Notes under the pieces: model-generated
What the model was told of the DNA's origin: nothing
The model's database searches: none
The model's input: the letters and a program-made list of their open reading frames with translations, nothing else
Made by a program: the position numbers and the translations under genes
Shown: positions 12,674 through 23,450 of the stretch, piece by piece
Layout: the number at the start of each line of letters is the position of its first letter
Numbering within the stretch: the stretch's first letter is position 1
Assembly: GCA_022432975.1 (NCBI GenBank)
Contig: CM039510.1
Span: 28,263,201-28,327,200 of the forward strand
Source: Begonia masoniana
Lineage: Eukaryota; Streptophyta; Magnoliopsida; Cucurbitales; Begoniaceae
DNA: 64,000 nt
Direction of reading: 5' to 3'

Positions 12674-13912
12674 TGTTGTACAAAAAATACACTACGCAAG
12701 TATACGTATCACAATCAAGTAATAAATAAGATATCGATCCCACAAGGACAAATATATCGAAATCTAAATTAATGTGGAGTAAATTCAATTGGGTATCAAA
12801 CAAAAATATTGATGATTAAAATAAGAAAAAAATACTAAATAAATGGATTTGAGAATTAAATGAGCAAAATGTGGCTTTGAATCGGTTTCATTCACTAAAT
12901 AATTTCTTTACTACAAAATTTGTAGGAAATGTTGTAATATTAAGTTAAATGACTTATAAAATCTTATTTGAATCAAAACTTGACATAATTACTTGATTAA
13001 TTTTTTTTCATATTTTCTTCCAGATTTATAAAAAATAAATAACTTTGAATTTCAATGAAACATCATTTTAAATACTCACAAGAATTTAAGCAATCGATAT
13101 GAAAATGCTTAGAATTAACACATGCCACTTGAGTTAATCATTCATGCAATTCAATATAAGCCCAAATCACTATTTTAGGACATATAAAATATAATCATAA
13201 TTTTTATTCATGTGACATTAATTGAATAAAATAATCAACAAGCACATATTGAATTATTTAATTAAACATTGCAACATTCCATAAGAAATTATCTGGTTCG
13301 GTAATTTCTCATCTTCGCCACTTGAGAAATTAATTCATAGAAGAAAAAGAAGAAAAGAAAGAAGAAGAAATCATCATATAAAAATAAAAGAAAATCTTCT
13401 CTGCAATGCGATGCTGCGCTGATGCTGCAACAACGAAGTTTTGTATTAGCATTTTCAAAAGGAATTTGTTCCCCTTCTCTCGTGCATCCATTTTCTCTCT
13501 CTTGTTGTCCACCTATTAAAGCCTTCCAAATCTTTCCTCATTTACGTCGGATCCAACTTTGAAATTTTAAATTTCAAAGCCCCCTTATCCTCTTTTGACA
13601 ATATTCTCTCAATTTTTTAAGTTTTTCTTTTCTCTCTCATATCCAAAATCTTCTTGTCTAAACAACTGTGGACCCTATTTATTCTGCTAAGAATCACCAA
13701 TTTCCACTTCAACTTCATCATCAATCTATAATAATTATTAATTAGTAATAATTTCTCTAAAAAGAGAAGGAATAACTAAATTAATAAAAGCTGAAGCTAT
13801 GCTCGATATTATATTACCTGGCAAAGTATACATTTTTATTTGATTTAACATTGATTTTTAGCAATATGTACATAAAAAGCACTTGGTAATAAGTCTTTTT
13901 CAAGACTTATCA
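12674..13912 (-). repeat. 5' LTR of the Athila derivative (about 1.24 kb)
   Basis: Outer tip reads TGATAAGTCTT on the minus strand and forms a hairpin (13889-13910). The inner end reads TACAACA followed by AGTTTTTAACACC, aligning with CTAACA-AGTTTTTGGCGCC of the plus-strand Athila. A GTGGGATCGAT block near 12730-12745 is shared with the other Athila LTR at 45853. No long ORF. Confidence 0.75.
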
Positions 13913-14317
13913 TACACACATCAAATGAAAGAAAATAGTACCATGTATGCATAGAATAAATGTGTAAAATTGGCGTACATATGATATGAATACGGATATG
14001 CTGTTAAACAGTACATGTTGGGTTTTATGTGTCACTTACAAATAAAAATTTTGAAAATCATGAAATAATGCAATATAGTAAAGAAACTTTTACCTCAGTG
14101 ACAACAAAAACCTTACAAACATGTTAGAACGCATTATCGAGAACATGTATTGAAATTAGAAACATCGTGGGAGCCCAAAACAAAACTAACATAAAATGTC
14201 AACCAAGTCACTAGGGATAATAGATAAGTCATAAATTGGGACTAAGAACCCAAACCAGGAGTAATCAAAGACAATTTTTCCATGAAACTCAACGTGCGGT
14301 CTAGCAACATTGTAGGG
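13913..14317. other. Unassigned AT-rich flank
   Basis: Between the Athila derivative and the GTCGAC-rich patch. No ORF, terminal repeats or RNA gene seen. Confidence 0.4.
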
Positions 14318-14465
14318 GTCGACTAGACACTGCAGTTGTCGACCAGCCCTGCAACGATCGATCAGAACGTGCAACGATCAACCTATACTCTGTAACAGTC
14401 GACCTAGCTTCTGGTGTGGTCGACCAAACCTGCTCCATCTGCAGTCGACCGGACTCGAACAACAG
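14318..14465. repeat. Degenerate GTCGACC/CAACGATC short repeats
   Basis: About six imperfect units carrying GTCGAC(C/T) or CGATC(A/G)A, spaced roughly 20-30 bases, with CTGCA or CTGTAA between them. They resemble the diverged short modules in the LTRs of this window in style but not in core sequence. Possibly the end of an unrecognised retroelement. Confidence 0.5.
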
Positions 14466-14664
14466 TTAACTGGGGATGACATTTACAATGATGGGTTTCA
14501 CGAGTTTTGAAATTTTACTATGCGGTAACTTCAAAATCTTCCAATTTGAACATTTGACCAAAAAATCACATGTGACCGAATATTAACTCTGTCGCAAACT
14601 AGACATGAATTGTCTATGAACTAAAAAAGAAAAAAAAATATATATTATAAAAGCTTTATTGCAT

Positions 14665-14831
14665 AGATGAAATTGTACTTATGAGATGTTAAATATATTC
14701 GTACAATATAAAAATGTTTTGAATGTATATTGCATGAAGTTGGATAATTATTCACTACAAAGTTATATTGAAATTTTTAAGGAACTTGATTGACTATATG
14801 CCAAATCAGTTAGTGATTTTCTGAAAACTTT
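14665..14831 (+). pseudogene. hAT transposase remnant, upstream piece
   Basis: The + strand reads R-stop-NCTYEMLN at about 14667-14695, a degraded form of the hAT RWNSTYLML block, then KLDNYSLQSY and, after another stop, VSDFLKTF. The frame continues into 20126 after solo LTR A is removed (one copy of the 5-bp target duplication counted). Internal stops make it a pseudogene. No zinc-finger BED N-terminus is visible. Confidence 0.6.
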
Positions 14832-15104
14832 TGTGACGACCTGAATCCGGATCCTGATCAGTAGGACCCGAGAGCCAAGCCGTCACTCCGGGGCGATTAA
14901 TGGAAAACAGGGACTACATTTTTTTTTTTTGACATTATACTTTTAAGACATTTACAGTGGGAGAGAAAGTTCTCTGGATTCGAAATCAAACGAGAAAGCA
15001 GTAAAAAGAGATTATGGATAACAGTTATAAATGGAAGTAGGAAACAGGAAATATTGGCAGAAGACTGGCGGAAGACTTAGTTTTCAAAAGCAAACAAAAT
15101 ACTG

Positions 15105-15469
15105 TTGGGCGGTGGATGAAAATTAAACCAGAACGGTGGATGTCATTTAATAAAACAATGAACCGAAATCGGTGGATGTAAATGAACCAAGGCGGGTGAT
15201 ACAATTAAATCGGGTGGAGGATGTGAGCTAACGTCAGGCGGAAGATGCATTTGCAAAGACAGAAGTAAGGATGACGTCAGGCGGAAGATTAAAGCTATCG
15301 GTGGATTCAGATACGACAAAAGATGAACAGTGTTCAGCGGAAGAGGCTGAGTAAAACTGGGCTGAAGAGGTGGTGACATTAGCCGGAAGGTGGGTGACGT
15401 CAGGTGGAAGATACAGGCATCAGACGGAATTCGGATGATGTGATGACATTAGCCGGAAGATGGATGACT
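15105..15469 (-). repeat. GGTGGATG / GACGTCAGGCGGAAGAT module array in LTR A (left part)
   Basis: Repeated CGGTGGATG, GGCGGAAGATG and TGACGTCAGGCGG units of about 25-45 bases, degenerate. Perfect TGACGTCA occurs near 15271 and 15394. This is the same array as 17657-18195, split by solo LTR B. Confidence 0.75.
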
Positions 15470-15799
15470 TGTAACGCCCCGAATTTTCTGAACCCAGTTA
15501 GTTACTCATAAACTCGAACTTGACTAAGAAACTTTAGACCAAATTTAAAATTTCGCTCGAAAGTCTAAATTTGACATTTTCTAAAACCTCAAAACATTTA
15601 GAGACTTGCAGCGGAAATCATTTGAGCAAAAAAAAAAAGAACTAAACCAACTATAGAACAATGTTTGAATAATCAGTTGAGATGTTAGGGAACATTCGGC
15701 CAAAAGAAATAAAGGTTTAATTCGCGAAATACTTTGAAAGTTGAAAAAGTCAAACTCGTCTGCCGCTGCACAAAGTCAACAAGAGGGCAGAAATAAAAT

Positions 15800-16260
15800 T
15801 GAAGGTCTCCACCGATGACGTCAGTCGGAGGAGTCATTCTTCAAGCCTCAGCCGATCGCAAAACGACAAGTTTTGCTACTGTATCTACCAGTGACGTCAG
15901 CCGGATGATTCGTTCATCCCGCCTCAGCCGATCACTAGACGACAAGTCTTTTACTCACGCCTTCCAGTTACAAAACGACAATTTTCACCATACATCTTCC
16001 GATGGATTTAACACACGACATCCACCGGTGACTAAACGACAAAACTTCTACTACATCATCTGGTGGATTTAACACTCGACATCCACCGGTCACTAAACGA
16101 CAAATTTCATTCTACATCATCCGGTGGATTTAACACTTGACATCCACCGGTCACAAAATGATAAATTTTCTACTTATATCTTCCGATGGCTTCCATTGAA
16201 GACATCTTCCGATAGACAACAGAACAACAACTCAGCATCTGCCAATAGACATCGTCTATC
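15800..16260 (-). repeat. GCCGAT/CCACCGGT module array in LTR B
   Basis: Degenerate units reading CATC(T/C)(T/A)CCGATG, CATCCACCGGT and TGACGTCAG(T/C)CGG, some separated by ACTAAACGACAA. Perfect TGACGTCA near 15817 and 15893. Element sense is minus, so in LTR orientation the core is ATCGGNAGATG. Confidence 0.75.
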
Positions 16261-16774
16261 ACAGAGAACAAAGCGACATTTCAACTACTCCTTGCTATAC
16301 AAACACAACTTTGACTACGAAGAGGAATTTACTTACTTCACTGTAACTATTCAGGGACAATTCAAAACATGCATTACTCAAGATTCAGTAAGAACCAACG
16401 TTAAAACTCAACAAAATACTATTATCAGATAGATCTCAAAGTCGTATTCAAAATATTGAAGCCACTATTGTCATGAAATCTCAACACACTTAAATTGAAA
16501 CATTGTCAACTAAACCTTCCCACCAACAGACATCAGTTAAACCGCCTCATCAGAATACCAGAGCATGGCATGAATGTGCTTCAACAACTTCGCCTATTCC
16601 TCAGTAAATTCAGAGAACTCTCCAGTAGTTACCTCAACACCTACATCACAAAACTCATCTATTAGCCTAATGCTAAGCAAGTAAAGCAATAATGAAATGA
16701 CATGCTGAAACATAAAACCTAAACATGCAGTTTCTACTTTCTCATCTCAGTTGTACATTCGTTCGTTTACTGAT

Positions 16775-16966
16775 CTGATCCCTCGGTTCCCTTGGGAGTG
16801 GGATCAATTCTCCCAATGTTATACATCCTCTACTCAATTAAGGGGTGGATGAATTCCCTTAATAGCTATTCTGATCCCTCGGTTCCCTTGGGAGTGGGAT
16901 CAATTCTCCCAATGTTATACATCCTCTACTCGATTAAGGGGCGGATGAATTCCCTTAATAGCTATT
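16775..16966 (-). repeat. Two 96-bp tandem repeats in LTR B
   Basis: Copies at 16775-16870 and 16871-16966 differ at only two positions (CAATTAAGGGGTGG versus CGATTAAGGGGCGG). Homologous in content (GATCC, CTTAAGGGG, GGATGAATTCCCTTAA) to the duplications at 49775 and 57581. Confidence 0.9.
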
Positions 16967-17081
16967 ACATTTCAATCTGTACTTGTCTTTCCATGCCACT
17001 ACATATAAATTCATTTTCGTATTCTTTCAAAAACATGATGCATAACACGCAGAAATACTCAAGCATGCATAAACTGTTTTA

Positions 17082-17123
17082 TGATGTAGGCCCGAAGGCA
17101 TACACAATACTTCACTTACCTGG
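17082..17123 (-). promoter_or_regulatory. Conserved LTR splice-donor block (LTR B)
   Basis: Minus strand: CCAGGTAAGTGAAG, spacer, TTCGGGCCTACATCAT. Same layout as in the other chromovirus-type LTRs. Confidence 0.5.
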
Positions 17124-17656
17124 ATTCCTGGGGAAATGTTTGGTTGTTAACCACTTCGGGTTCTGCTCAAACCTAAAACCATAGACAATGTATTAGTTAA
17201 ACTTCATTCTAAACTATCCAGGAGTCTAAGGAAATTAGTTTGGGAGCTCAGATCTTCGTGCATTCCCGATTCTGCACTTAACCCGAAACTACACTCATTC
17301 ACAACACTCCCAAAACACATACATTGCACTCTCTCAGTTATCTAACCGTCTAGTCATAAAGAAAAATGAAAGAACTCACCTAAGTCGGAGAAATCGCTGG
17401 AGAAATCGAAGGGAGGGCCTCCTAGAGCGCTCTGCTAAGCTGAGGAGCTGAGAGTCAAAAAGAATTGGAAAACAGTGGCGGCTACAATGCATTTAATCCA
17501 AAAACCTATTCCTTAAATACGTTATCCATTTTAAATTTCCAATTACTCTTATGTCCTTGCCTAGTCATCCATTAACCCCACTTTTACTATTGTCATTAAA
17601 GTGTGTCATTAATTTAGAAAGAAATAAGAATTGGTCCAATAGAACCAGGTGTTACA

Positions 17657-18195
17657 TGACGTCAATAGGAAGATACAGACAGCAGATGAAACCGGATGGG
17701 GTGATGACGTCAGCCGAAAGATACAGACAGTAGATGAATTCGGATGAGGTGATGACGTCAGCCAGAAGATGGATGACGTGAATAGGCAGATACAGACAGT
17801 AGATGAAACCGGATGGGGTGATGACGTCAGCCGGAAGATACAGACAGTAGATGAATTCGGATGAGGTGATGACGTCAGCTGGAAGATGGATGACGTCAAT
17901 AGGAAGATACAGACAGCAGATGAAACCAGATGGGGTGATGACGTCAGCCGAAAGATGGATGACGTCAGCCAGAAGATACAGACAGTAGATGAATTCGGAT
18001 AAGGTGATGACGTCAGCCGGAAGATGGATGACGTCAATCAGAAGATACAGGCATTTACGTAATCGACAGAAGAAAAACCTATGGCAGAACCACTGTTTGG
18101 CGGAAGATGCGAATAAGACAAAATGTGAACAGTGACTATCGGTGGATGTACACTTAAAACAACAGTGAACGTGATCGGAAGATGCAGTTTTTAAG
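17657..18195 (-). repeat. TGACGTCA-GCCGGAAGAT array in LTR A (right part)
   Basis: Ten perfect TGACGTCA palindromes (near 17657, 17703, 17752, 17821, 17868, 17889, 17937, 17961, 18006, 18028) plus one TGACGTGA, in units of about 20-50 bases with GCCGGAAGAT(A/G) and ACAGACAGTAGATGAA linkers. TGACGTCA is the classical ACGT-core palindrome bound by plant bZIP (TGA/CREB-type) factors; binding here is inferred. The minus-strand ORFs over it are repeat artefacts. Confidence 0.85.
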
Positions 18196-18241
18196 GCAGG
18201 ACTTGGCAACTTTAACAGGAAGACATACGAACAGAGGGCAT

Positions 18242-18641
18242 AAAACAGAAGGCAATAGAAGTTTCAGATCTCCAAAACCCGAATCAAAACAAGGTTGTGA
18301 AACATGCTTTTGACAGATTCAGGAAGACACACTGCATGGATAGCTCAAAAACCAGAGACCATCCATGCATAGACTAACAGAAAATATTCCAAACCATTTC
18401 AGAATACTTCAGAACATAATTCAACTGTCAAATACAGTACAAACAGAAGGCATGAAAATTGTAGACTTTCAATACCCGATTCTAAACAAGATTGTAAAAC
18501 ATACTTTACAATTAACAGATTTAAAGAAACAAATTGCATGGATAGTTCCAAAACCAGAAATCATCCATGCACAGATTAACAGAAAATATCCCAAACAATT
18601 CCAGAATACTTTAGAATATAAACTTAACTGTCAAATACAGC
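18242..18641 (-). repeat. Diverged ~200-bp tandem duplication in LTR A
   Basis: The two halves (about 18242-18447 and 18448-18641) share AACAGAAGGCA, AAGATTGT, TGCATGGATAG, CCATGCA and ACAGAAAATAT in the same order. Divergence is clearly higher than in the LTR B duplication. Confidence 0.7.
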
Positions 18642-19429
18642 GGTTTTAAACATTGACACAGAATCTATACATTGTTTCAAAATCTCAGAGACAGTACATA
18701 ACTTAACATATAATTACAAAATTTCCCAAAACAGAAGTTTTTAAAAAAAACACAGAACGACAGCTGAAGTTTAAAAACAAAACAGCAGAATCTCAGTAAG
18801 GTTTCACAGACTGGTACATCACTAAAAAAAACTTAAACCTTGGGACAGAAATATGCCTGGCTGCAGCAACCAAATCCCCCATGAGCTCGATTCACCAGCC
18901 ACCTATTCATCAGACTGAGGCACAAAGTCCTCATTTTCAGGTTCAGTACCTACATCAGAGAGTTCACCTATGAGCCTAAAGCTCAGTAAGAACATATAAA
19001 ATGCTGTGATGCATATGTTATGTATGCGGTTTTTTCAGAAATTCAGTGACAGTACAGTACATTACGTTTCAGTGACAGTAGGGTATAAGTGGGGCTTATA
19101 GGGGAACTGGCGAACAGTGGGTGTACTATCAGGCACAAACAGTAATACAGTACAGTACAAAAACAGATCTGGAGGCCAGTCCCCGTCCCGCACTTAACCA
19201 GTACATTTCAGTCAGATTTTATCTTGTTTAGTTTCAAACAGTGTACAGAAAATGGTTTTGCATGAACTTTCGGGAAAAACGTGTATGCATGATCGAGTAC
19301 AGTTCTTCAACTTAAACAGCAGAGAACAACAATTAAGATAACAGAAACATAACAGGGGAATCACAGAACATAACTCTAATCCTTCTGCCCGAAAATAACC
19401 CGACAGAAAAGAAATACCTAGTACCTCTG

Positions 19430-19475
19430 TGATGTAGGGCCTTAAGGGCCAACCTACGGGTATGAACTTACCTGT
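19430..19475 (-). promoter_or_regulatory. Conserved LTR splice-donor block (LTR A)
   Basis: Minus strand: ACAGGTAAGTTCATACC, spacer, GGCCCTACATCAC. The most diverged of the five blocks, yet GGTAAGT and CCTACATCAC are kept. Confidence 0.5.
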
Positions 19476-20125
19476 TATTCGCGATGCAGTTGGCTGAAAA
19501 GTCTCGGAAATGCACAGATCTGTAACAAGCACAAATAGAAATAAACAATGCTACAAATGCTAACTAACAAGTTAGAAGAACCAGCAGCAACACGTTTCAA
19601 ATCTTTAGAAAACACACCAACGTGTTTTCATCCAAAGACAGTGAGTTTTTCTCTAAATACCATAACCCTAAACTTCGGTAAAAACCCACATTAAACTTGT
19701 CCAAACTTGTTAGCATGAGTAGATGCTTACCTTTTGCTGAAGGAAACAGAAGAAAGCAGGAGAAACAAGGTTTGATACTTTGTTTCAGTCGCCTGGAAGA
19801 GAGAAAGCAAAGAGGAAAGGGAAGAAGCAGAGAAGTGAAATGCAGATTTCACGTAGGAGGAAGGACTTAGCTTCTTCAACAAGCTGCCAAGTGTCAGCTA
19901 TCCATTGGCTATCTCCCACCAACCTTAATTTCTCTCCAATTTGCCCTTCCATTGGTTTTTAACTAAAATATTATTTAGTTAGTTGATTCGGTCTCACGAA
20001 TCACCTTCGTTCTATTAATCACATCGACAATTTTATTAAAAACAGTCATTGCATTAATATCGGAGTAATCCCGCTTAATTATTCGGGGAAATAATTACAC
20101 GAAAAATGCCGGGTGTTACAACTTT

Positions 20126-20515
20126 TGATACGTCTACAAAAGTATTTTGCATGATTTAAAGTCTTAGTATTTGTTATGTTCTATTCTTCTACAATTCATT
20201 ACCATTTGTTATATGTTTGCTAACTTTTCTAATTTAGGTGTATTTTGTATCGTAATTGAAAAAATGAAAGAAAAATTTTACAAATATTTTGATAATAATG
20301 GGTTGGATGCGATATTTTTATTAGGTGTAATTATTGATCCTAAGTATAACAAAGAGACTTTAAAACTTTGGTTAGATTTAATTTATGAGCATGATCAACA
20401 AAACATGCCTAATGTTTTATATTCTTTTGATAGTAAATTGAATGAAATTTATTTGTTTTATAAACAAAACATTGATATTGATATACCAGAGTCTTCTTGT
20501 CCATCTTCAAACTAA
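20126..20515 (+). pseudogene. hAT transposase remnant, downstream piece
   Basis: Continues the upstream piece (14665-14831). It encodes MKEKFYKYFDNNGLDAIFLL then VIIDPKYNKETLKLWLD, the hAT/RICESLEEPER-type region before the C-terminal dimerisation domain. The last ~80 residues are open; upstream there are stops. The hATC dimerisation block is not recognised further on. Confidence 0.65.
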
Positions 20516-20796
20516 TTCTTTTTCTAAAATTTATTTGCAAATTTTCAAGAGTAAAAAATCTATTATAGGCACTTCAGAAATTAATAGTGTTTCAAATATA
20601 CATTGTTCATGATCAACCATTGGTCTCAATAGATGATGGATATAATATTTTAATATTTTTGCATGGTGCAAAACACAATAAAAAAAATAAATTATTTTTT
20701 TAATCAAACCATAATATTTCACTTGGATACCAAATGACATATGAGAAATGATTGGAATTGTAAAAAAAAAAAAAGAAACACAGGATAGTAAATTGC
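20516..20796. other. AT-rich sequence between hAT remnant and nested hAT pair
   Basis: No ORF with recognisable content; may be the decayed 3' end of the hAT transposase gene. It ends in the 8-bp target site of the outer hAT. Confidence 0.4.
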
Positions 20797-23450
20797 ATCA
20801 CAGATAGGGATGAGCAGGACCGGTTCGCCTCCCAAGAACCAGACCAGACTAACGATTTTGGTCTGGTTTCGATCGGTCCTCCCGGTTGCTCGGTCTAGGA
20901 CCGGTCCTCCCAGATGAATTTATGTCTAGTTCGGTCCGGTCTTCAGTCCGGGTACTAATATCCCAAAACTAGACCGTGGAATCTAACCCTTCATTTTAAT
21001 TTTTACGTTTTTAACTCACTGGCTGCGTCTTTCTGGCGCTCTCGCTCTCGCTCACCCCTATTCTTCGTCTGTTCATCACGATTCACGCTCAGACGATCAC
21101 CCTTGTTCGGCATCACGATTATGCAATCTGGTTCCGCAGTTTCAATCTGCCTTCTTCGGTGGTTCTGTAATCAGACCGCAATTCACCATTCGGCGTTCAC
21201 GCCTCACTCTCACCATTCGGCGTTCATGCCTCACTCTCTCAAAAGTTAGGGCTCGGCCTCGGCTCGCGAGTTTAATTTTCAGGCCAATCTCTCTTCAATC
21301 TTCAGCCCTCATGGCTCACACACTACGCAGCAAGCAACCCGAAAAGAACTCAATGCTCACAGCTCACGCACTCGGCAGCAAGCAACTCAAGTCTGGAACT
21401 TCAAGGTGCATTTATTATTCACTACTAAATTGTATCATTTGTGTTGCCTGCCTATTACAGAGCAAACAGTTGGAGCTAACACTGATTAGATTTACTTACT
21501 GGCACTTGTTAAAAAAAAAATCTGATTTGTAAATTTGTGTTGTCTGACTGCATCGAAACAAAATGGTGAAGGTAAATCTGATTAGATTTGTCCACTAATG
21601 CATCAAGAATAATGTACTTGTAGATTTGTGTTGCTCTCTATTTCAGAGTGATAGATTGGGGGCAAAACTGATTAACTTTGTGTATGGCATTAATATATTG
21701 AGAATTGGAGTTTGTATGTCATTCGATTTTCAGCTTCTATGATGACTTTCGGTTGTATCAACTGGTTATATTTTTATTTGCTATTATGAGTTTTACAGGT
21801 GGAGAGATGAAAGAATGACGAAAGAATAAATGCTCAAGTTAAGTTGATATTAGCTTAAATAAAGAAATATGGATGATGTGGAGTTATGAATTTAAATGTA
21901 AAGGATCTCAATCCATCCATCTTCAACTCTTTTGTAGGCCTCTGCAAACACTATCCTCTCTCATTTCCTGGGACTTGTCTCCTCGTTGGAGTTACTGCAC
22001 TCAGTGACCAGAAATTCACCGAAATGGCTCCTATACAAAAAATGGCAGGATCTCTGACCTTCTTCCGGGTTAATATTATTATGTTTGGTCATAGTAGATT
22101 TACTCCTTGTTTAGTCATCTTATCCATTATCCAATGTATTAGATAATCTAAAACCAAATCTTTATGTTATTCAAAGTAGATTTACTCCATATCTGAATTT
22201 TTGACAAATATTTAAATACAAAGTTTGATGCGTTGTGTTGATCGATCAACACTTGCTCCCAGCAACGTCCACTACCTAACATCGTGCTTCTCTGGCCACT
22301 GGAAGGCTTCGTTAATGTAATCTAACTAGAGATGTTAAACGAGCGAGTCGAGTCGAGTCGAGCTGAGCCTGGAAAGACTTGGTTCACCGAGCCTGCCGAG
22401 CCTAACGAGCTGAACTCAAAAAATTTTCAACCCGAGCCGGCTCACGAGCCACGAGCCTAACGAGCCGAGCCAAGCTGAGCCGGCTCAACGAGCTTAACGA
22501 GTCGAGCTTAACAAGCCGAGCTTACATAAATAAAATTATTTTATATAAATATATTATATATTTCATTCAACTTTTATTTATTAAAACTATAATAAATATT
22601 TATTATAGTAATGATAAAATATGATAGATATTTAGTCGTATAAATAATAGAAATATTTAATTAATACAAAAGTGACGTTTAATTACAAAAAATGAAAGAA
22701 AATAAATATATAAAAAATATAATATTCATTATAAATTTGACATTTATATCACTACAAATTAGACACATCTCAACTAGATTGTCACCCATCTAATTGTCAA
22801 TCATGTGCAAAATGTTAAAAAAAATTACAAGTTAAAAAAATACTTCAAAATTTAAATTTCAATGCTAATCTTCAACATCCAAATTTTTAAAGTCTTCAAA
22901 TATTTCGCTCATCAAGAAATATGCGAAATTTATATTTATTTATATCTATAAATTCGGGCCATAATTGATAATTCAAATAAAAAAGGTAAAATAAGCAATT
23001 CAATAAAGACAAAGTTGACTCATGCAGGGAGCCGAGAGGAAAGAAAATCATGAAAGAAAAGGGAAGACGGGAGAGTAGAGAGAGAAAGAGAGTGACCTTT
23101 CTAGTGAGAGAGAGACCAGAGACGTTAAAAGCAGGGAAACTGGTTTCCGATCATATGATATCAAATCCACTCGGAACGACGGGAACAACAGACATCCCTG
23201 CAATATCGGAGTCACCGGCGTCGACGCTGTCGGCGTACCACCACCCTCAGATTCTCACTCTCTCTTACTACTTTCCACCAAGATAAAATGACAGGAAAAT
23301 GCTCTTTTTTTTTTGTTTTTTCGAAGAAGACAATGAAGAAGGAAGAAGAAAAGCCAATCTAATTAAACTAGAGAAACGGAAGACAGTTTCAGACGGAGAC
23401 GGAGAGAACCGCCATTGACGCGATAGAAGATCTCGACGAGACGACGACCT

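Larger units (their letters stand above)
9931..13912 (-). mobile_element. Athila deletion derivative (Ty3/gypsy), minus strand
   Basis: On the minus strand: 5' LTR 13912-12674, degenerate Asp-type PBS (about 12667-12650), gag remnants 12515-11467, then directly the 3' untranslated end and a ~37-bp stub of the 3' LTR (9967-9931). Protease, RT, RNase H, integrase and env-like coding are all absent. The gag C-terminus (LSKKRKPSECEM) runs into sequence matching the post-pol GGGAGGCAACCC region of the intact-layout Athila at 54279. The purine-rich AAGTTTGGG landmarks near 10980 and 9980 match Athila 3' ends. The 3' LTR is cut at the (TA)n tract. Confidence 0.75.
15470..17656 (-). mobile_element. 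Solo LTR B (2187 bp) nested in LTR A, TSD tgact/tgacg
   Basis: TGTAACGCCC at 15470 to GGTGTTACA at 17656. Flanks are tgact (15465-15469) and tgacg (17657-17661), a 5-bp duplication with one mismatch; joining the flanks would restore the GGATGACGTCAATAGG unit seen elsewhere in the array, so it entered a TGACGTCA site. No interior is attached, hence a solo LTR. It has its own GCCGAT/TGACGTCA modules (about 15800-16260), a two-copy 96-bp repeat (16775-16966) and a splice-donor block (17082-17123). Confidence 0.85.
14832..20120 (-). mobile_element. Solo LTR A (about 3.1 kb without nested insert), TSD acttt
   Basis: Termini TGTGACGACC (14832) and GGGTGTTACA (20120) on the + strand are flanked by identical acttt at 14827-14831 and 20121-20125. 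No PBS, polypurine tract or coding is associated, so this is a solo LTR, the product of LTR-LTR recombination. It sits inside the hAT transposase remnant. It holds arrays of TGACGTCA-GCCGGAAGAT modules (15105-15469 and 17657-18195), a ~200-bp tandem duplication (18242-18641) and a splice-donor block (19430-19475). Termini and block place it with the chromovirus-type LTRs. Confidence 0.85.

Noticed and set aside
17609..18209. Minus-strand ORFs of 142 and 185 codons with a 'SAVCIFLLTSS'-type repeat
   Set aside because: They translate the TGACGTCA array of LTR A in two frames; repeat-derived.
21886..22146. Possible captured gene fragment in the outer hAT (86-codon ORF)
   Set aside because: Plausible exon-like composition but no domain or splice evidence; kept only as a remark in the hAT entry.
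23050..23286. 78-codon ORF in the inner hAT
   Set aside because: Low-complexity Arg/Glu-rich N-terminus and no recognisable domain.
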